A DNA stretch of 46,953 nt. It comes from an uncultured SAR116 cluster alpha proteobacterium. Its GTDB lineage: Bacteria > Pseudomonadota > Alphaproteobacteria > Puniceispirillales > Puniceispirillaceae. Below are positions 8,498 to 16,344 of the stretch, one piece after another. Below the pieces are notes generated by a model. That model saw only the letters and a program-made list of their open reading frames with translations, was not told the DNA's origin and did not search any database. Location: contig CACNSW010000012.1 of assembly GCA_902623185.1 (NCBI GenBank), forward strand, positions 1-46,953, in the 5' to 3' direction. Position 1 is the first letter of the stretch. Every line of letters begins with the position of its first letter. Both the position numbers and the translations under genes were made by a program.

Positions 8498-9376
8498 CTA
8501 GCTCTGGCCAGCGTCAATGATCGAACGCCTAATTTCACGCGTCCGATGAAACAGCTTCTCGAGCTTGTCACCTTCCTGCCAGCGAATCGCTCGTTGAAGA
8601 TAAGAAAGATCTTCTGAGAAACGCTGTAGCATTTCAAGGACAGCTGTATCATTCTTCAGAAAAACATCACGCCACATCACCGGGTCGGAAGATGCAAGCC
8701 TGGTGAAATCGCGAAAGCCTGAGGCCGAGAATCTGATCACATCATTTTTCAGCTGCTGCTCTAGATCAACAGCAGTGCTGACTATTGTATAGGCGATCAA
8801 GTGGGGCAGGTGAGAAGTCAACGCCGTCACTTTGTCATGATAATCAGCATCCATACGCTCACTAACAGAACCTAAGCCTGATAAGAAGGACTCAAATTTC
8901 GATACCACCTCTTCTGGTGCATCAAGCGGCAAGACAAGCCAATACCGTCCATCAAACAGATCTATCACCCCAGATTCGGGGCCAGAATGTTCCGTTCCTG
9001 CAAGTGGATGCGACGGCACCCAATGAATGGCATCGCTAACATGTGGACTAACATCTCGCACAACAGACCGCTTGGTTGAACCAGTATCAGTTAAAACCGC
9101 ACCAGCCTTCATATGCGGCACGATTCTTGCGCTGAGGTTAGCCATGGCACCAACCGGCACTGCCATGATCACTAGATCGGCATCTGCCACGGCACGACCT
9201 GGGTCAACTTCAAAATGTTCTACCAAATCCAGCTTTGATACCCGTTCCCTCATGTCTGGCCCCGTGTCACTGCCACATATGGATTTGGCCAACGCAGACC
9301 GGCGGGTTGCCATAGCGATCGACGATCCGATAAGTCCCATGCCTATTATGGTAATTTTTTCAAAAATAGGAACCAT
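8498..9376 (-). CDS. tyrA: Prephenate (cyclohexadienyl) dehydrogenase
   Basis: This NAD(P)-dependent enzyme converts prephenate to 4-hydroxyphenylpyruvate (or arogenate to tyrosine). It has an N-terminal Rossmann motif GMGLIGSS (12-19), the DTGSTK segment (97-102) and the catalytic/substrate region HPLAGTEHSG (123-132). An all-helical C-terminal dimerisation domain includes LTSHLPHLIAYTI and FRDFTRLASSDP. Length is 292 residues, standard for the monofunctional alphaproteobacterial TyrC/TyrA form without a fused mutase or ACT domain. It lies 40 bp downstream of the chorismate mutase gene, which supplies its substrate, so the two form a functional pair. Substrate preference (prephenate or arogenate) cannot be decided here. 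Confidence 0.93.
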   Translation of the reverse strand: MVPIFEKITIIGMGLIGSSIAMATRRSALAKSICGSDTGPDMRERVSKLDLVEHFEVDPGRAVADADLVIMAVPVGAMANLSARIVPHMKAGAVLTDTGSTKRSVVRDVSPHVSDAIHWVPSHPLAGTEHSGPESGVIDLFDGRYWLVLPLDAPEEVVSKFESFLSGLGSVSERMDADYHDKVTALTSHLPHLIAYTIVSTAVDLEQQLKNDVIRFSASGFRDFTRLASSDPVMWRDVFLKNDTAVLEMLQRFSEDLSYLQRAIRWQEGDKLEKLFHRTREIRRSIIDAGQS

Positions 9377-9416
9377 GCTGGCGCTTTCTGTCTACGGGGT
9401 GTCGTCACCGGTGCAG

Positions 9417-10076
9417 CTACGACCAAGCCGCAACTTTACCAATGAATTTTATCTTGTCACCCTTTACCTCTACATTGGTATCTCTTGCAACCTCGACAAT
9501 TGAATGGCAATCATCGTCACCAACTGCATAAAGGCTGATATCGTGACCCGAGTCATCCGCCTCGTGCGACCCGATGACAAAACAAGGGCAGATATTGGGC
9601 GCATCAGTGAGCGGAGTGCGAGCAACAATCATCAACTCCCGATTAATCAGCAGGTTACGGGCGATCTCTGCTGCCGCAGCGCAAGGAACAACAGTATAAT
9701 CAGCTCGTACAGGCACTGAGTCCAAGAGCCAGTCCAAATTGTCAATAACTTCAAAAGTCGCGCCATTGGCAAAATGCCAATGCGCAGTAACAAGAGACTC
9801 GTCTAAAGTGGCAATGCGAAGGCTCCCACGCTGCTGGACGACACTTGCGGAAAATATGTTACGCCAAATACCACTAATGAGAGCCGGATCCAAATTAGGA
9901 GCAGCTCTCTGCAACCGTCGGATTATAGCAGCCTCTCGCCCTGGCCTAACAGTTGCACTGCCATCCTTCGCCGCTGCCACCAATGCGGAAATTTCAAAAC
10001 GTTTTTCCAGAAGCCCAATGATCTTATCATCAAGGCTGTCTAGCGCGTGGCGAAGTTCGGTCAACTTGTCAGTCAT
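9417..10076 (-). CDS. Chorismate mutase (AroQ) with C-terminal prephenate-dehydratase-like extension
   Basis: Residues 1-90 are an AroQ-type helical chorismate mutase: LRHALDSLDDKIIGLLEKRFEI, a conserved lysine in SALVAAAK, then RPGREAAIIRRL. These residues position chorismate for rearrangement to prephenate. Residues 95-219 form a second domain with short strands (LRIATLD, YTVVPCA, LMIVART, CFVIGSHE). This pattern resembles the degenerate periplasmic-binding-like domain found in alphaproteobacterial chorismate mutases, and is distantly like prephenate dehydratase. The start is the ATG at 10076; the frame is open upstream but those residues are not family-like. It is followed by tyrA; no hisC lies between them as in some relatives. 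Confidence 0.85.
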   Translation of the reverse strand: MTDKLTELRHALDSLDDKIIGLLEKRFEISALVAAAKDGSATVRPGREAAIIRRLQRAAPNLDPALISGIWRNIFSASVVQQRGSLRIATLDESLVTAHWHFANGATFEVIDNLDWLLDSVPVRADYTVVPCAAAAEIARNLLINRELMIVARTPLTDAPNICPCFVIGSHEADDSGHDISLYAVGDDDCHSIVEVARDTNVEVKGDKIKFIGKVAAWS

Positions 10077-10185
10077 CAATAATCCAGAAAAAGAAATAAC
10101 GATAATGCTGTGCCAGAAAAATTCAACGACGTTCAATAGCCATAACCTACGACAACAACCAGAGCAATTCGATCCAAATCCAGTG

Positions 10186-10920
10186 TCAGTACCGCTGCGA
10201 AATTTGGCTGGCCTGCGGTGCAAAACTCGTTCTAGCCCGTGGTCTGGCTGGGCGAAGTTTACTGGTCTTTCCGGCCGGTGCATAGAGCATTTTATCCGCC
10301 TCAGCAAGCAACACACCGCCTAGCGCTGGCCACCAGCGCGCACCAATACTTTCTATGCTGTTAGATAGTTTCAACATCCAGCCCGTCGCCATTGGCGGCA
10401 TAAAAAGCATCGTTTTTATCACTCGCGGCTCAAATCCATGATACTGCAGTAATTGGCGCAACTGGCGCCGTGAATAAGGACGCCCATGCCCAAAGGGCGT
10501 TTTTTCTGCACGAGTCCAAATGCCGTGCCGATGCGGCACAATCACCAACAAACGGCCAGCACCATCTAAAATACGCCAACACTCATCCAGCATCCTGCCT
10601 GGCGCAGAGTCAAACTCGAGCGCATGCACCAACATCAAACGGTCCGTGTGCACATCAGGAACGGGAAGTGCATGCGGATCAACGAGAGTCGAGCGAACTG
10701 GCTGATTATGTGGCCATATTAGAACACCATGGCGCTGTGGCATCAGCACAGAAACAACTTCATCCTGCCATAAAAAAGGCGTGGCAAAACCAATGGCAAT
10801 GTTGCAACATCCCTCAGAACGAACCCAGAAATCAGTAACTTTTGGCCGCAACTGCGTTGCGACCTGTTGGCCCTGTCTTGCCTTGTAGAAATCTCTGATT
10901 TCCAATATATCGTCATACAT
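10186..10920 (-). CDS. Class I SAM-dependent methyltransferase-like protein
   Basis: This 244-residue protein resembles the type-11 methyltransferase family. The middle shows a post-motif helix and strand pattern DRLMLVHALEFDSAPGRML followed by WRILDGAGRLLVIVPHR, which corresponds to motifs IV-VI of the Rossmann methyltransferase fold. The SAM-binding glycine motif I is weak (CCNIAIGFATPFL instead of a GxGxG), as is common in this alphaproteobacterial family. The target is unknown. The start at 10920 was chosen because it lies 28 bp after the folB stop; a longer frame would overlap folB. The C-terminus is rich in Arg, Ala and Ser and probably disordered. Confidence 0.7.
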   Translation of the reverse strand: MYDDILEIRDFYKARQGQQVATQLRPKVTDFWVRSEGCCNIAIGFATPFLWQDEVVSVLMPQRHGVLIWPHNQPVRSTLVDPHALPVPDVHTDRLMLVHALEFDSAPGRMLDECWRILDGAGRLLVIVPHRHGIWTRAEKTPFGHGRPYSRRQLRQLLQYHGFEPRVIKTMLFMPPMATGWMLKLSNSIESIGARWWPALGGVLLAEADKMLYAPAGKTSKLRPARPRARTSFAPQASQISQRY

Positions 10921-10948
10921 GAAAGTTGGATACACTCCCGCCGTAGGG

Positions 10949-11302
10949 TCATAAGTCTGATAGCTGATAAGCAATCTGCTTGCAATCAGGATAGGCATCT
11001 GGTTTGGCGGTTCGCACGCTCAGTCCAATCACCCCGTCCAACGTTCGCAGAGCATCAAATAGTTCCCGCGCCAACGTTTCCTGCAAATCAAAATGTCGGT
11101 ATGCAACGATCTTCAATATAGTCTCACGAATCACGTCATAATTGAGTGAATCATCAATATCATCAGACACCGGTTCACTTACCGGTGAAAGCATTAACTC
11201 AGCATCGATCAGCACACGCTGCGGTGCGGTGCGCTCATGGTCGTATATGCCAATTCGGCACATACACTCCAACCCTTCGAGAGTAAAACGTCTGTTCGTC
11301 AT
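10949..11302 (-). CDS. folB: Dihydroneopterin aldolase
   Basis: FolB converts 7,8-dihydroneopterin to 6-hydroxymethyl-7,8-dihydropterin and glycolaldehyde in folate synthesis, acting as a homo-octamer. The 117-residue protein shows CRIGIYDHERTAPQRV, with the pterin-binding Glu23 area, the YDVIRETI segment, and the C-terminal VRTAKPDAY containing the catalytic lysine. The ATG at 11302 (MTNRRFTLEG) has an upstream gggacgg and is preferred over the start six codons earlier. It lies in a minus-strand run between the HAD hydrolase and the methyltransferase. folK and folP are not in the window. Confidence 0.87.
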   Translation of the reverse strand: MTNRRFTLEGLECMCRIGIYDHERTAPQRVLIDAELMLSPVSEPVSDDIDDSLNYDVIRETILKIVAYRHFDLQETLARELFDALRTLDGVIGLSVRTAKPDAYPDCKQIAYQLSDL

Positions 11303-11341
11303 GCCGTCCCATCTGCACATGCTTTGAATGTCAGAAGCCCA

Positions 11342-12313
11342 TTACAACCGATCGACAATCCAGTCAGGATAAATACCGCAGGCATCAATCATCTGGCTGG
11401 CCCCACCATCACGAAACAACCCGTAGTTTGTCAAGAGTGCACTGCGCAGGCCGAATGCCGAAGCACCAATAATATCCGTATGGAGACTATCACCAACCAT
11501 TGCCACACGTGACTTCTTGAAACGCCGTCCGGTGACCGACTCTAAGCGAGAAAAGGCCATTTCAAAAGATGTGGCATACGGCTTTCCATACCAGGAAACA
11601 GGGATGCTAACGTTTTTCATCGCTCGCACGGCCCAAAAGCCGGGCTCAACTGTAAAGCCACTGGCCTGTGGTGAAACCACATCAGGATTTGCAACGTGTA
11701 TCCGCCGGCTGCGTTGCCGCAACGCCACCTCGAGTTGATCCTGATCATCGCTATCCCAGTCAATCGTACCAAGAAAGACAAATTCATCAGCCTGCTCGAA
11801 AAACCCAACATCTGAGCCGTAACAGAGCTCATTCTCATATCCAAGCGGCTTTGAGGTACCGCTAAGCGAACCATAAACTACCCCTTTGGGATAGCCTCCC
11901 AAAGTAGCCTCAAGCGCGTCGCGGCTTGAAACCACGTGATCGCGCGCAATTGGTAACCCCCATTTTTGATATTTTCGCCAGGCCATCTCAGCGCCAAAGC
12001 TGGCACCATTGGTCAAGACAATGATCGGTACATTTTGTTTTGCGGCGCGATCAAACAGCTCATCAATACCGCTGATTAGCCCATCACCAACATTAATTAC
12101 GCCATATCCGTCGAGTATGAGGGCATCGACCTTGGGTATAATATCAACAAGACGCGAAAGGTGTGTTGGCGTAACCTTAATGGGGTTTGGCATAATGGGG
12201 CGCAAGCTTTCATAGATCGTTATCATATCAGCCACCCGCATTGACGCCGGCTCCGTTAGCTGCAGCTTTTGCAGATTTAGCGTGATCTTTTCATCTGGCA
12301 TTGCCGTAAACAT
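11342..12313 (-). CDS. HAD-superfamily class IIA hydrolase (NagD/TIGR01459-like) with altered motif I
   Basis: This 323-residue HAD-IIA phosphatase-like protein has motif I at LILDGYGVI (D68), motif II at IVLTNGAS, the cap domain, a motif III lysine in GKPY, and motif IV VGDSLHTDIIGA with its acidic metal ligands. The second aspartate of the usual DxD nucleophile/acid pair is Tyr70, so the general acid is missing, as in the alphaproteobacterial TIGR01459 group where an aromatic residue occupies this place. The substrate is unknown. The start is uncertain: the ATG at 12313 has a purine-rich gaagg right against it, while the ATG at 12301 has better spacing. It heads the run HAD-folB-methyltransferase-mutase-tyrA. 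Confidence 0.78.
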   Translation of the reverse strand: MFTAMPDEKITLNLQKLQLTEPASMRVADMITIYESLRPIMPNPIKVTPTHLSRLVDIIPKVDALILDGYGVINVGDGLISGIDELFDRAAKQNVPIIVLTNGASFGAEMAWRKYQKWGLPIARDHVVSSRDALEATLGGYPKGVVYGSLSGTSKPLGYENELCYGSDVGFFEQADEFVFLGTIDWDSDDQDQLEVALRQRSRRIHVANPDVVSPQASGFTVEPGFWAVRAMKNVSIPVSWYGKPYATSFEMAFSRLESVTGRRFKKSRVAMVGDSLHTDIIGASAFGLRSALLTNYGLFRDGGASQMIDACGIYPDWIVDRL

Positions 12314-12911
12314 CCTTCACAAAACTCTAGCCAAAGATCCCGATTGATAGGAGCTCATCACCAATTTACTCCCCTAATTTATACGCCGCAATGAATTGTG
12401 ACGATGCGCCACTTTAGATCAATACCGCCAAAGACCTATCCATAGTCAGTAGAGTTGGCTGCCAAAGCCTAAATTTGTAATACCTCTTGAATTGCCCAAC
12501 ATCTAGAGTATGCGGTTTTATAGCCAAAACACCTTTTTCTGTCTCAACAAAGATTAGTGCAGCATTAGCTCATTGTTAATGTCACTTAGCAGGGATACCA
12601 CCCAGCACAATAGCTTTTTGGGCAACTTTATTGGCTCTCTAGCCCAATTGCCTGATAACTCGAATTTTTTTCTACTATATAAATGGATACACTGATTACG
12701 CTGAGAATAAATTCTGATTGAAAACCATCTAACATATTGAAATGATGATTTAAAATGATAATCCTATGGAAGATGTTCAGAAGTTTCTTTTACCTTTCTC
12801 CTCTTATTGATGTCGCTTGTCAGCTATGCCAGCATAAGCCTGCAACAGGTGGTTACAGCGGCGAAATCCAATTACCGGTAAAAAGATTTTGAAAACAGAG
12901 ATGGTTACGTC
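12314..12911. other. Gene-free AT-rich interval of about 600 bp
   Basis: No frame of protein-like length or composition is present on either strand. The right half (12661-12780) is clearly AT-rich. There is one weak inverted repeat, TTGGGC at 12618-12623 with GCCCAA at 12642-12647, too long-looped to call. No tRNA-like cloverleaf, no direct repeats and no insertion-sequence ends were found. It presumably carries promoters for the HAD gene (leftward) and the enolase-superfamily gene (rightward). This is the largest non-coding gap in an otherwise tightly packed window. Confidence 0.6.
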
Positions 12912-14129
12912 ATGAAACTTAAATCACTTGAAACGTTTATTGTTGGCAACCCACCACCCGGTTTTGGCGGCAGATATTTCATCTTTGTGCGCCTGCAAAC
13001 AGCTTGTGGGATAAACGGTGTCGGTGAGATCTACACTGCTGCATTTGGCCCTGCCATTGTATGCGAGATGGCACAAGATGTTTTTGAACGCTACCTTGTA
13101 GGTCAGTCACCGAGCCACATTGAACGTTTTTGGCACCGCGCCCACGGATCCGGGTTCACCCACCGTCCAGACAGTGTCATGCAGGCCGTGATTAGCGGCC
13201 TTGAGATGGCCTGCGGGGACATTGCCGGCAAGGCCTTTGATCAACCTGTCTATGAATTACTGGGTGGCAAGGTGCATGAAACACTGCGAAGCTACACTTA
13301 TCTATATCCCACTTTAGATCAAGACGCTTTTAGCTTCTACAATGATGCCTATGCTAGCGCCGAGGCCGCAGCGGTCTGCGTGCAGGCAGGTTTCACCGGT
13401 GTCAAATTTGATCCAGTCGGCCAATATACCGTTTTTGATGGCCGAATGCCTGACATTGAAGCGATAGAGCGTTCTGTTAAATTCTGTCATTTGATAAGAC
13501 AAGCTGTTGGCAACAGGGCGGATATCCTGTTTGGCACGCATGGGCAATTTACTGCGGCTGGCGCGATACGGATTGCAAAGAAGCTTGAAGCCTTTGATCC
13601 ACTTTGGTTTGAGGAGCCAACACCACCCGATATGCCAGAAGAAATGGCGAAGGTCGCGCGTGCGACATCCATTCCTGTTGCAACCGGTGAACGTCTCTGC
13701 AGCAAATTCGAGTTTTTCCGGGTTTTGGAGCATGGAGCCGCAGCAATTCTGCAACCCAATGTTGGACGTGCAGGTGGCATCCTCGAGGCAAAGAAGATTG
13801 CTGCTCTGGCAGAGGCAAATTATGCACAGATCGCCCCCCATCTTTATTGCGGACCTATTGTCGCTGCCGCTAATATCCAACTCGCCACCTGCTCACCTAA
13901 TTTTCTAATTGCCGAATCCATTGGTAAGATGGATGGGTTTCATGCTTCTCTGCTAAAAAAACCGCTAAAATGGGAGGATGGTTATCTGATCCCTCCAACA
14001 GAGCCCGGGCTGGGTGTTGAATTGGATGATTCGGTTGTCGAAGCCCACCCTTGGAATGGTAAAGAGCTACATCTTGAAATGGGTCAACACCCTTACGACC
14101 CGTTCTTTGACCGACCTTTGTCCGATTGA
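12912..14129 (+). CDS. Mandelate racemase/muconate lactonizing enzyme family (enolase superfamily) dehydratase-like protein
   Basis: This 405-residue sugar-acid dehydratase-type enzyme has an N-terminal capping domain (1-120) and a TIM barrel. Visible residues are Lys165 in GVKFDP, Glu234/Glu235 in WFEEP, Glu260 in ATGERL, and His310 in IAPHLYCGP. The position that is normally the first metal-ligand Asp (DxHG in galactonate dehydratase) reads GTHGQ, with Gly208 for Asp and His210 kept. From memory, GTHGQ is shared by a widespread subfamily rather than unique to this gene. The substrate is not assignable; no transporter, regulator or aldolase lies beside it. It stands alone between a 600-bp gap and the rplU promoter, which suggests acquisition or relocation. 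Confidence 0.83.
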   Translation: MKLKSLETFIVGNPPPGFGGRYFIFVRLQTACGINGVGEIYTAAFGPAIVCEMAQDVFERYLVGQSPSHIERFWHRAHGSGFTHRPDSVMQAVISGLEMACGDIAGKAFDQPVYELLGGKVHETLRSYTYLYPTLDQDAFSFYNDAYASAEAAAVCVQAGFTGVKFDPVGQYTVFDGRMPDIEAIERSVKFCHLIRQAVGNRADILFGTHGQFTAAGAIRIAKKLEAFDPLWFEEPTPPDMPEEMAKVARATSIPVATGERLCSKFEFFRVLEHGAAAILQPNVGRAGGILEAKKIAALAEANYAQIAPHLYCGPIVAAANIQLATCSPNFLIAESIGKMDGFHASLLKKPLKWEDGYLIPPTEPGLGVELDDSVVEAHPWNGKELHLEMGQHPYDPFFDRPLSD

Positions 14130-14186
14130 CAAACGGACCTTCGTTTTTTTACGAGCGGTTACCTAGTTTTTCAGATGATTGTTCAC

Positions 14187-14214
14187 TTGACAGATTATGA
14201 GCTTAGCGTATATT
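14187..14214 (+). promoter_or_regulatory. Strong promoter of the rplU-rpmA ribosomal protein operon
   Basis: A consensus -35 TTGACA at 14187-14192 and a -10 TATATT at 14209-14214 are spaced by 16 bp. This is the best housekeeping-sigma promoter match in the window, as expected ahead of ribosomal protein genes. A start near 14221 gives an untranslated leader of about 170 nt before rplU. Toward the end of that leader, CTGG/CCAG at about 14358-14368 can form a small hairpin just ahead of the ribosome-binding region. Confidence 0.7.
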
Positions 14215-14391
14215 CCACCCGACTTTTTGTGATGGATTAATGTAAGGTCAATTATTTTCCCTGAATTATATCTTCAATGTTCAAGTCGTTCAAATCAGAC
14301 GGTCCAGAAAACGCGGTATATCATGGCCAAGTTCACATTTGCCAGGACACGCATTTGATACTGGCGGCCAGAATAGATAGGAAACATTGCT

Positions 14392-14904
14392 ATGTATGCG
14401 TTGGTAAAAACGGGCGGCAAGCAATACCGCGTTACTAAAGGTGACACGATCCTTGTAGAGCGCATCGCCGCTGAAGAAGGCGTTCAAGTTATTCTTGATG
14501 AAGTAATCATGATTGGTAATGGAGACAAGGTGACAATCGGTACACCTGCCGTCAACGGTGCGGCCGTTAGCGCGATCGTCATGCGCCAAACCCGCGGCCC
14601 CAAAATTATCATTTTTCGGCGAAAGCGCCGCAAAAATCATCGTCGGACGAAGGGGCATCGCCAAGATTTGACACTTCTCAAGATTACCGACATAGCCGAA
14701 GACGCAAAGAAATTGGCAAAGCCCGTAGCTGCAAAGTCCGCTGTAACAAAAAAAGCTACCACAAAGAAAAGTGAGGCAAAAGGTAAGACCCAAAAGGCAG
14801 CACAAAAGACTACTGCAACAAAAAAGACGACACCCAAAGGTTCGGCAGCAAAAAAGACAGTTACGAAGAAAGCGGCAGCAAGAAAAGCGGCAGCAAAGAA
14901 TTAA
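14392..14904 (+). CDS. rplU: 50S ribosomal protein L21 with long lysine/alanine-rich C-terminal tail
   Basis: Residues 1-103 are a standard L21, which binds 23S rRNA in the large subunit: MYALVKTGGKQYRV, the acidic loop, the signature KIIIFRRKRRKNHRRTKGHRQ and the terminal LTLLKITDI. Residues 104-170 are an extra tail made almost only of Lys, Ala and Thr (repeated AAKK, TKK and KKT units) that resembles a histone-H1-like or AlgP-like basic arm. Alphaproteobacterial L21 proteins often carry a short basic extension, but this one adds about 67 residues. It is followed after 44 bp by rpmA, the usual partner. Confidence 0.96.
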   Translation: MYALVKTGGKQYRVTKGDTILVERIAAEEGVQVILDEVIMIGNGDKVTIGTPAVNGAAVSAIVMRQTRGPKIIIFRRKRRKNHRRTKGHRQDLTLLKITDIAEDAKKLAKPVAAKSAVTKKATTKKSEAKGKTQKAAQKTTATKKTTPKGSAAKKTVTKKAAARKAAAKN

Positions 14905-14948
14905 ATCTGCTTAAGCAATCAACTTAAAGTTAGAAGGAATAGCAAAAG

Positions 14949-15218
14949 ATGGCACATAAAAAAGCAGGTGGAAGTTCGCGTAACGGTCGTGACTCAGCAG
15001 GCCGAAGGCTTGGGGTAAAAAAATATGGCGGGGAGTCAGTGCTAGCCGGCAACATTATCGTTCGCCAGCGTGGCACCAAGGTAAACCCTGGCATAAATGT
15101 TGGGATGGGCAGGGATCACACACTATTTGCACTTGTTGAAGGGAAGGTGGCTTTTAAGGAAAAGTCCGGTGGCAAAATGTTTGTGAATGTTACGCCAGTG
15201 GCAGTGGCCGCTGAGTAA
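14949..15218 (+). CDS. rpmA: 50S ribosomal protein L27
   Basis: L27 reaches the peptidyl-transferase centre with its N-terminal tail. The 89-residue protein starts [16 protein letters not shown] and contains [22 protein letters not shown], the family signature, and ends in a short hydrophobic tail. There is no N-terminal propeptide of the Firmicutes type. An aaggaat Shine-Dalgarno lies at about 14935-14941. It is co-transcribed with rplU and is followed by a hairpin terminator before obgE. Confidence 0.98.
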   Translation: MAHKKAGGSSRNGRDSAGRRLGVKKYGGESVLAGNIIVRQRGTKVNPGINVGMGRDHTLFALVEGKVAFKEKSGGKMFVNVTPVAVAAE

Positions 15219-15263
15219 ATCGCAATCTGAAAAAGTCGTTTATTTTAAAACAGCGCTTTGATT

Positions 15264-15296
15264 GGGGGAATGCCGACTAGGTTTTTCCCCCTTTTT
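15264..15296 (+). terminator. Rho-independent terminator or attenuator between rpmA and obgE
   Basis: GGGGGAA (15264-15270) pairs perfectly with TTCCCCC (15285-15291) around a 14-nt loop and is followed directly by five Ts (15292-15296). It lies 45 bp after rpmA and only 14 bp before the obgE start. It could therefore separate abundant ribosomal-protein transcripts from the lower-expressed GTPase, with partial read-through. Confidence 0.65.
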
Positions 15297-15309
15297 CATA
15301 GGCAGGCAC

Positions 15310-16344
15310 ATGAAATTCCTAGATCAAGCCAAAATATACATGCGGTCGGGCCATGGCGGCCCTGGTTCGGTCAGTTTCCGACGTGAAGCCCACGTGCCTT
15401 TTGGCGGCCCTGATGGTGGCAATGGCGGGCGCGGGGGCGATGTGATCGCGCGCGCAGTCAACGGCCTAAACACATTAATTGATTATCGTTATCAGCAGCA
15501 TTTTAAGGCATCATCTGGCCGTTCGGGCGCCGGCCGTGATCGTAGCGGCGCATCTGGCGATGATATTATATTGCGGCTTCCCATTGGCACGCAGGTATTG
15601 TCAGATGATCAGCGGACTGTACTGGCCGACCTGACATTTCAAGGGCAGGAAATTATCCTTGCTAAAGGCGGTTCTGGCGGAAAGGGCAACGCCTTTTTCA
15701 AGTCATCAACTAACCGCGCACCGCACAAATCCCAACCTGGCGAACCTGGTCAGGAGATGTGGGTCTGGCTGCGACTAAAACTTATTGCTGATGCTGGTCT
15801 TCTCGGCCTTCCAAACGCGGGAAAATCCACCTTTTTGAATACAGTGTCCGCGGCTAATCCAAAAATTGCGGATTATCCTTTTACCACCCTGCACCCCAAT
15901 CTTGGGGTAGTTGGCATCGATGGCAAGGAATTTGTCATGGCAGATGTTCCCGGTATCATCGAGGGAGCGCACAAAGGTGCAGGCCTTGGTCACCGATTTT
16001 TGGGACATGTTGAGAGATGCCGTGTTCTCCTTCACCTTGTTGACGCAACCGGTGAGGACCCGGTAAACGCCTGGAGAGTTCTGCGCCGGGAGTTGTTGGA
16101 ATATGGTGGTGGGTTGACTGCGAAACCTGAGATAGTAGGTCTGACCAAGCTAGATGCTACTCCCAAGGATTATGCTATGGAAATGGCAGAGGCGCTTCGT
16201 AAGGCCGGCGCTGAGGCGGTTTTCAGCCTATCTTCAGTCACAGGTGCAGGTGTCAACGCGATGCTGCGGCGGTTGATCGGATTCATTGAAGAGGCTGTCT
16301 CTGAGGAAAACCAGCCAGAGGAAGATGAACCATGGTCACCATGA
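15310..16344 (+). CDS. obgE: Obg-family GTPase
   Basis: ObgE is an essential GTPase that binds the 50S subunit during late assembly and links ribosome status to the stringent response. The glycine-rich Obg fold occupies residues 1-158 ([20 protein letters not shown]). The G domain shows G1 GLPNAGKST (167-175), switch [12 protein letters not shown]3 DVPGIIEGA (212-220) and G4 TKLD. Length is 344 residues; the acidic tail is short (ENQPEEDEP), normal for alphaproteobacteria and shorter than in E. coli. The ATG at 15310 is preceded by aggcagg; the open frame further up overlaps the terminator. Its last 13 bp overlap the proB start. Confidence 0.96.
   Translation: MKFLDQAKIYMRSGHGGPGSVSFRREAHVPFGGPDGGNGGRGGDVIARAVNGLNTLIDYRYQQHFKASSGRSGAGRDRSGASGDDIILRLPIGTQVLSDDQRTVLADLTFQGQEIILAKGGSGGKGNAFFKSSTNRAPHKSQPGEPGQEMWVWLRLKLIADAGLLGLPNAGKSTFLNTVSAANPKIADYPFTTLHPNLGVVGIDGKEFVMADVPGIIEGAHKGAGLGHRFLGHVERCRVLLHLVDATGEDPVNAWRVLRRELLEYGGGLTAKPEIVGLTKLDATPKDYAMEMAEALRKAGAEAVFSLSSVTGAGVNAMLRRLIGFIEEAVSEENQPEEDEPWSP

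Noticed and set aside
12618-12647. Inverted repeat TTGGGC/GCCCAA in the gene-free gap
   Set aside because: Only 6 bp of stem with an 18-nt loop and no T tract; not distinguishable from chance.
12409-13322. 14-bp direct repeat ccactttagatcaa at 12409-12422 and 13309-13322, exactly 900 bp apart
   Set aside because: A few 14-bp matches are expected by chance in 47 kb, the flanks differ, and the second copy is inside a normal coding sequence.
13314-13880. Several long minus-strand frames inside the enolase-superfamily gene
   Set aside because: They overlap a complete, motif-bearing protein on the plus strand and have no homologous features.
14290-14805. 171-residue open frame on the minus strand with a Cys/Leu-rich start
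   Set aside because: It is antisense to rplU; the odd composition reflects the lysine-rich tail read backwards.
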